This document shows positions 43,553-43,679 of a DNA stretch of 43,679 nt, piece after piece. Source of the stretch: Syntrophomonadaceae bacterium (GTDB taxonomy: Bacteria > Bacillota > Syntrophomonadia > Syntrophomonadales > DTU052); the NCBI GenBank assembly GCA_012729505.1, contig JAAYDA010000058.1, positions 1 to 43,679 of the forward strand, in the 5' to 3' direction. The notes under the pieces were generated by a model, which did not search any database, had not been told where the DNA came from, and saw only the letters and a list, made by a program, of their open reading frames with translations. Position numbers and translations under genes: made by a program. The stretch's first letter is position 1, and every line of letters starts with the position of its first letter.

Positions 43553-43679
43553 GAGGCTGTCCCAAAAGGATGGCCTCTTTGTTATCGCAATACAGCGTAA
43601 TATGTAGTAAAATAGAGATATGAGCAGAACAATTAGAAAAAACGATAAAATTGTTTTCAAGGACTACGACATGAACCAG
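43553..43679 (+). mobile_element. Left end of an IS1182-like insertion sequence
   Basis: GAGGCTGTCCCAAAAGG (43553-43569) is the type of terminal inverted repeat found in IS1182-family elements. A transposase start follows at 43620. The element continues past the window and interrupts the GGDEF gene. Confidence 0.65.
43620..43679 (+). CDS. Transposase N-terminus, IS1182 family (partial)
   Basis: The first 20 codons encode MSRTIRKNDKIVFKDYDMNQ, very like the N-terminus of IS1182-type transposases (short basic start, then FKDY..NQ before LLPPSLDELIP). The gene runs off the window. The start ATG at 43620 has only AGAG upstream. Confidence 0.65.
   Translation, partial: MSRTIRKNDKIVFKDYDMNQ

Overview
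The window looks like chromosome from an anaerobic, endospore-forming, Gram-positive bacterium of the class Clostridia. Peptococcaceae, Desulfotomaculum or Syntrophomonas relatives are the nearest guess; this is inference from gene content. The evidence is strong AGGAGG ribosome sites with frequent GTG/TTG starts, CotF-like coat proteins, QueT, rubrerythrin and rubredoxin proteins, a c-di-AMP (ydaO) riboswitch on an osmolyte transporter, and beta-oxidation genes of the Bacillus fadN/fadA type. No tRNA, rRNA or CRISPR array was seen.

Layout. 1-5971 (minus strand) is a fatty-acid oxidation block: thiolase (cut by the window edge), a two-function FadN-type enzyme, a rubredoxin/Fer4_19/CDGSH fusion, an MBL-fold hydrolase, and a second 3-hydroxyacyl-CoA dehydrogenase without the hydratase half. 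6421-8784 (plus) holds a GalT-like nucleotidyltransferase, two CotF-like small proteins and QueT. 8803-11855 (minus) holds a solitary N6-adenine DNA methyltransferase and rubrerythrin. 11856-12661 has no gene but is full of palindromes and repeats. 12662-15958 (plus) is a six-gene cluster: DUF5320 protein, DUF134 regulator, a NifX-like protein, two MinD-type ATPases with inserted ferredoxin domains, and a second NifX-like protein. It resembles the Desulfovibrio ORP (orange protein) genes and has a clear promoter and a palindromic operator candidate.

16060-20479 (minus) holds a UbiB-type kinase, a ZIP metal transporter and a chemotaxis receptor. 21017-25431 (plus) holds carB without carA, and a secreted copper-amine-oxidase-N/TPR protein. 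After a small membrane protein (minus) come a long-chain acyl-CoA ligase and a PaaI-type thioesterase, which fit the fatty-acid theme at the left end. 28904-30460 is a complete IS256-family element with an 8-bp target duplication, next to the 3' end (domains V-VI) of a group II intron.

30613-33538 (minus) is a glycine betaine/proline ABC transporter operon behind a c-di-AMP riboswitch. 34283-38801 (minus) is a tight four-gene operon: two flavoproteins, SfsA and an MsrA-MsrB fusion. The right end has a universal stress protein, NhaA, a large-subunit catalase, and a GGDEF-domain remnant cut off by the left end of an IS1182-like element.

The most interesting part is the ORP-like cluster with its unusual upstream DNA: an 18-bp duplication ending at the promoter, nested palindromes, and one copy of a dispersed repeat found several times in the window.
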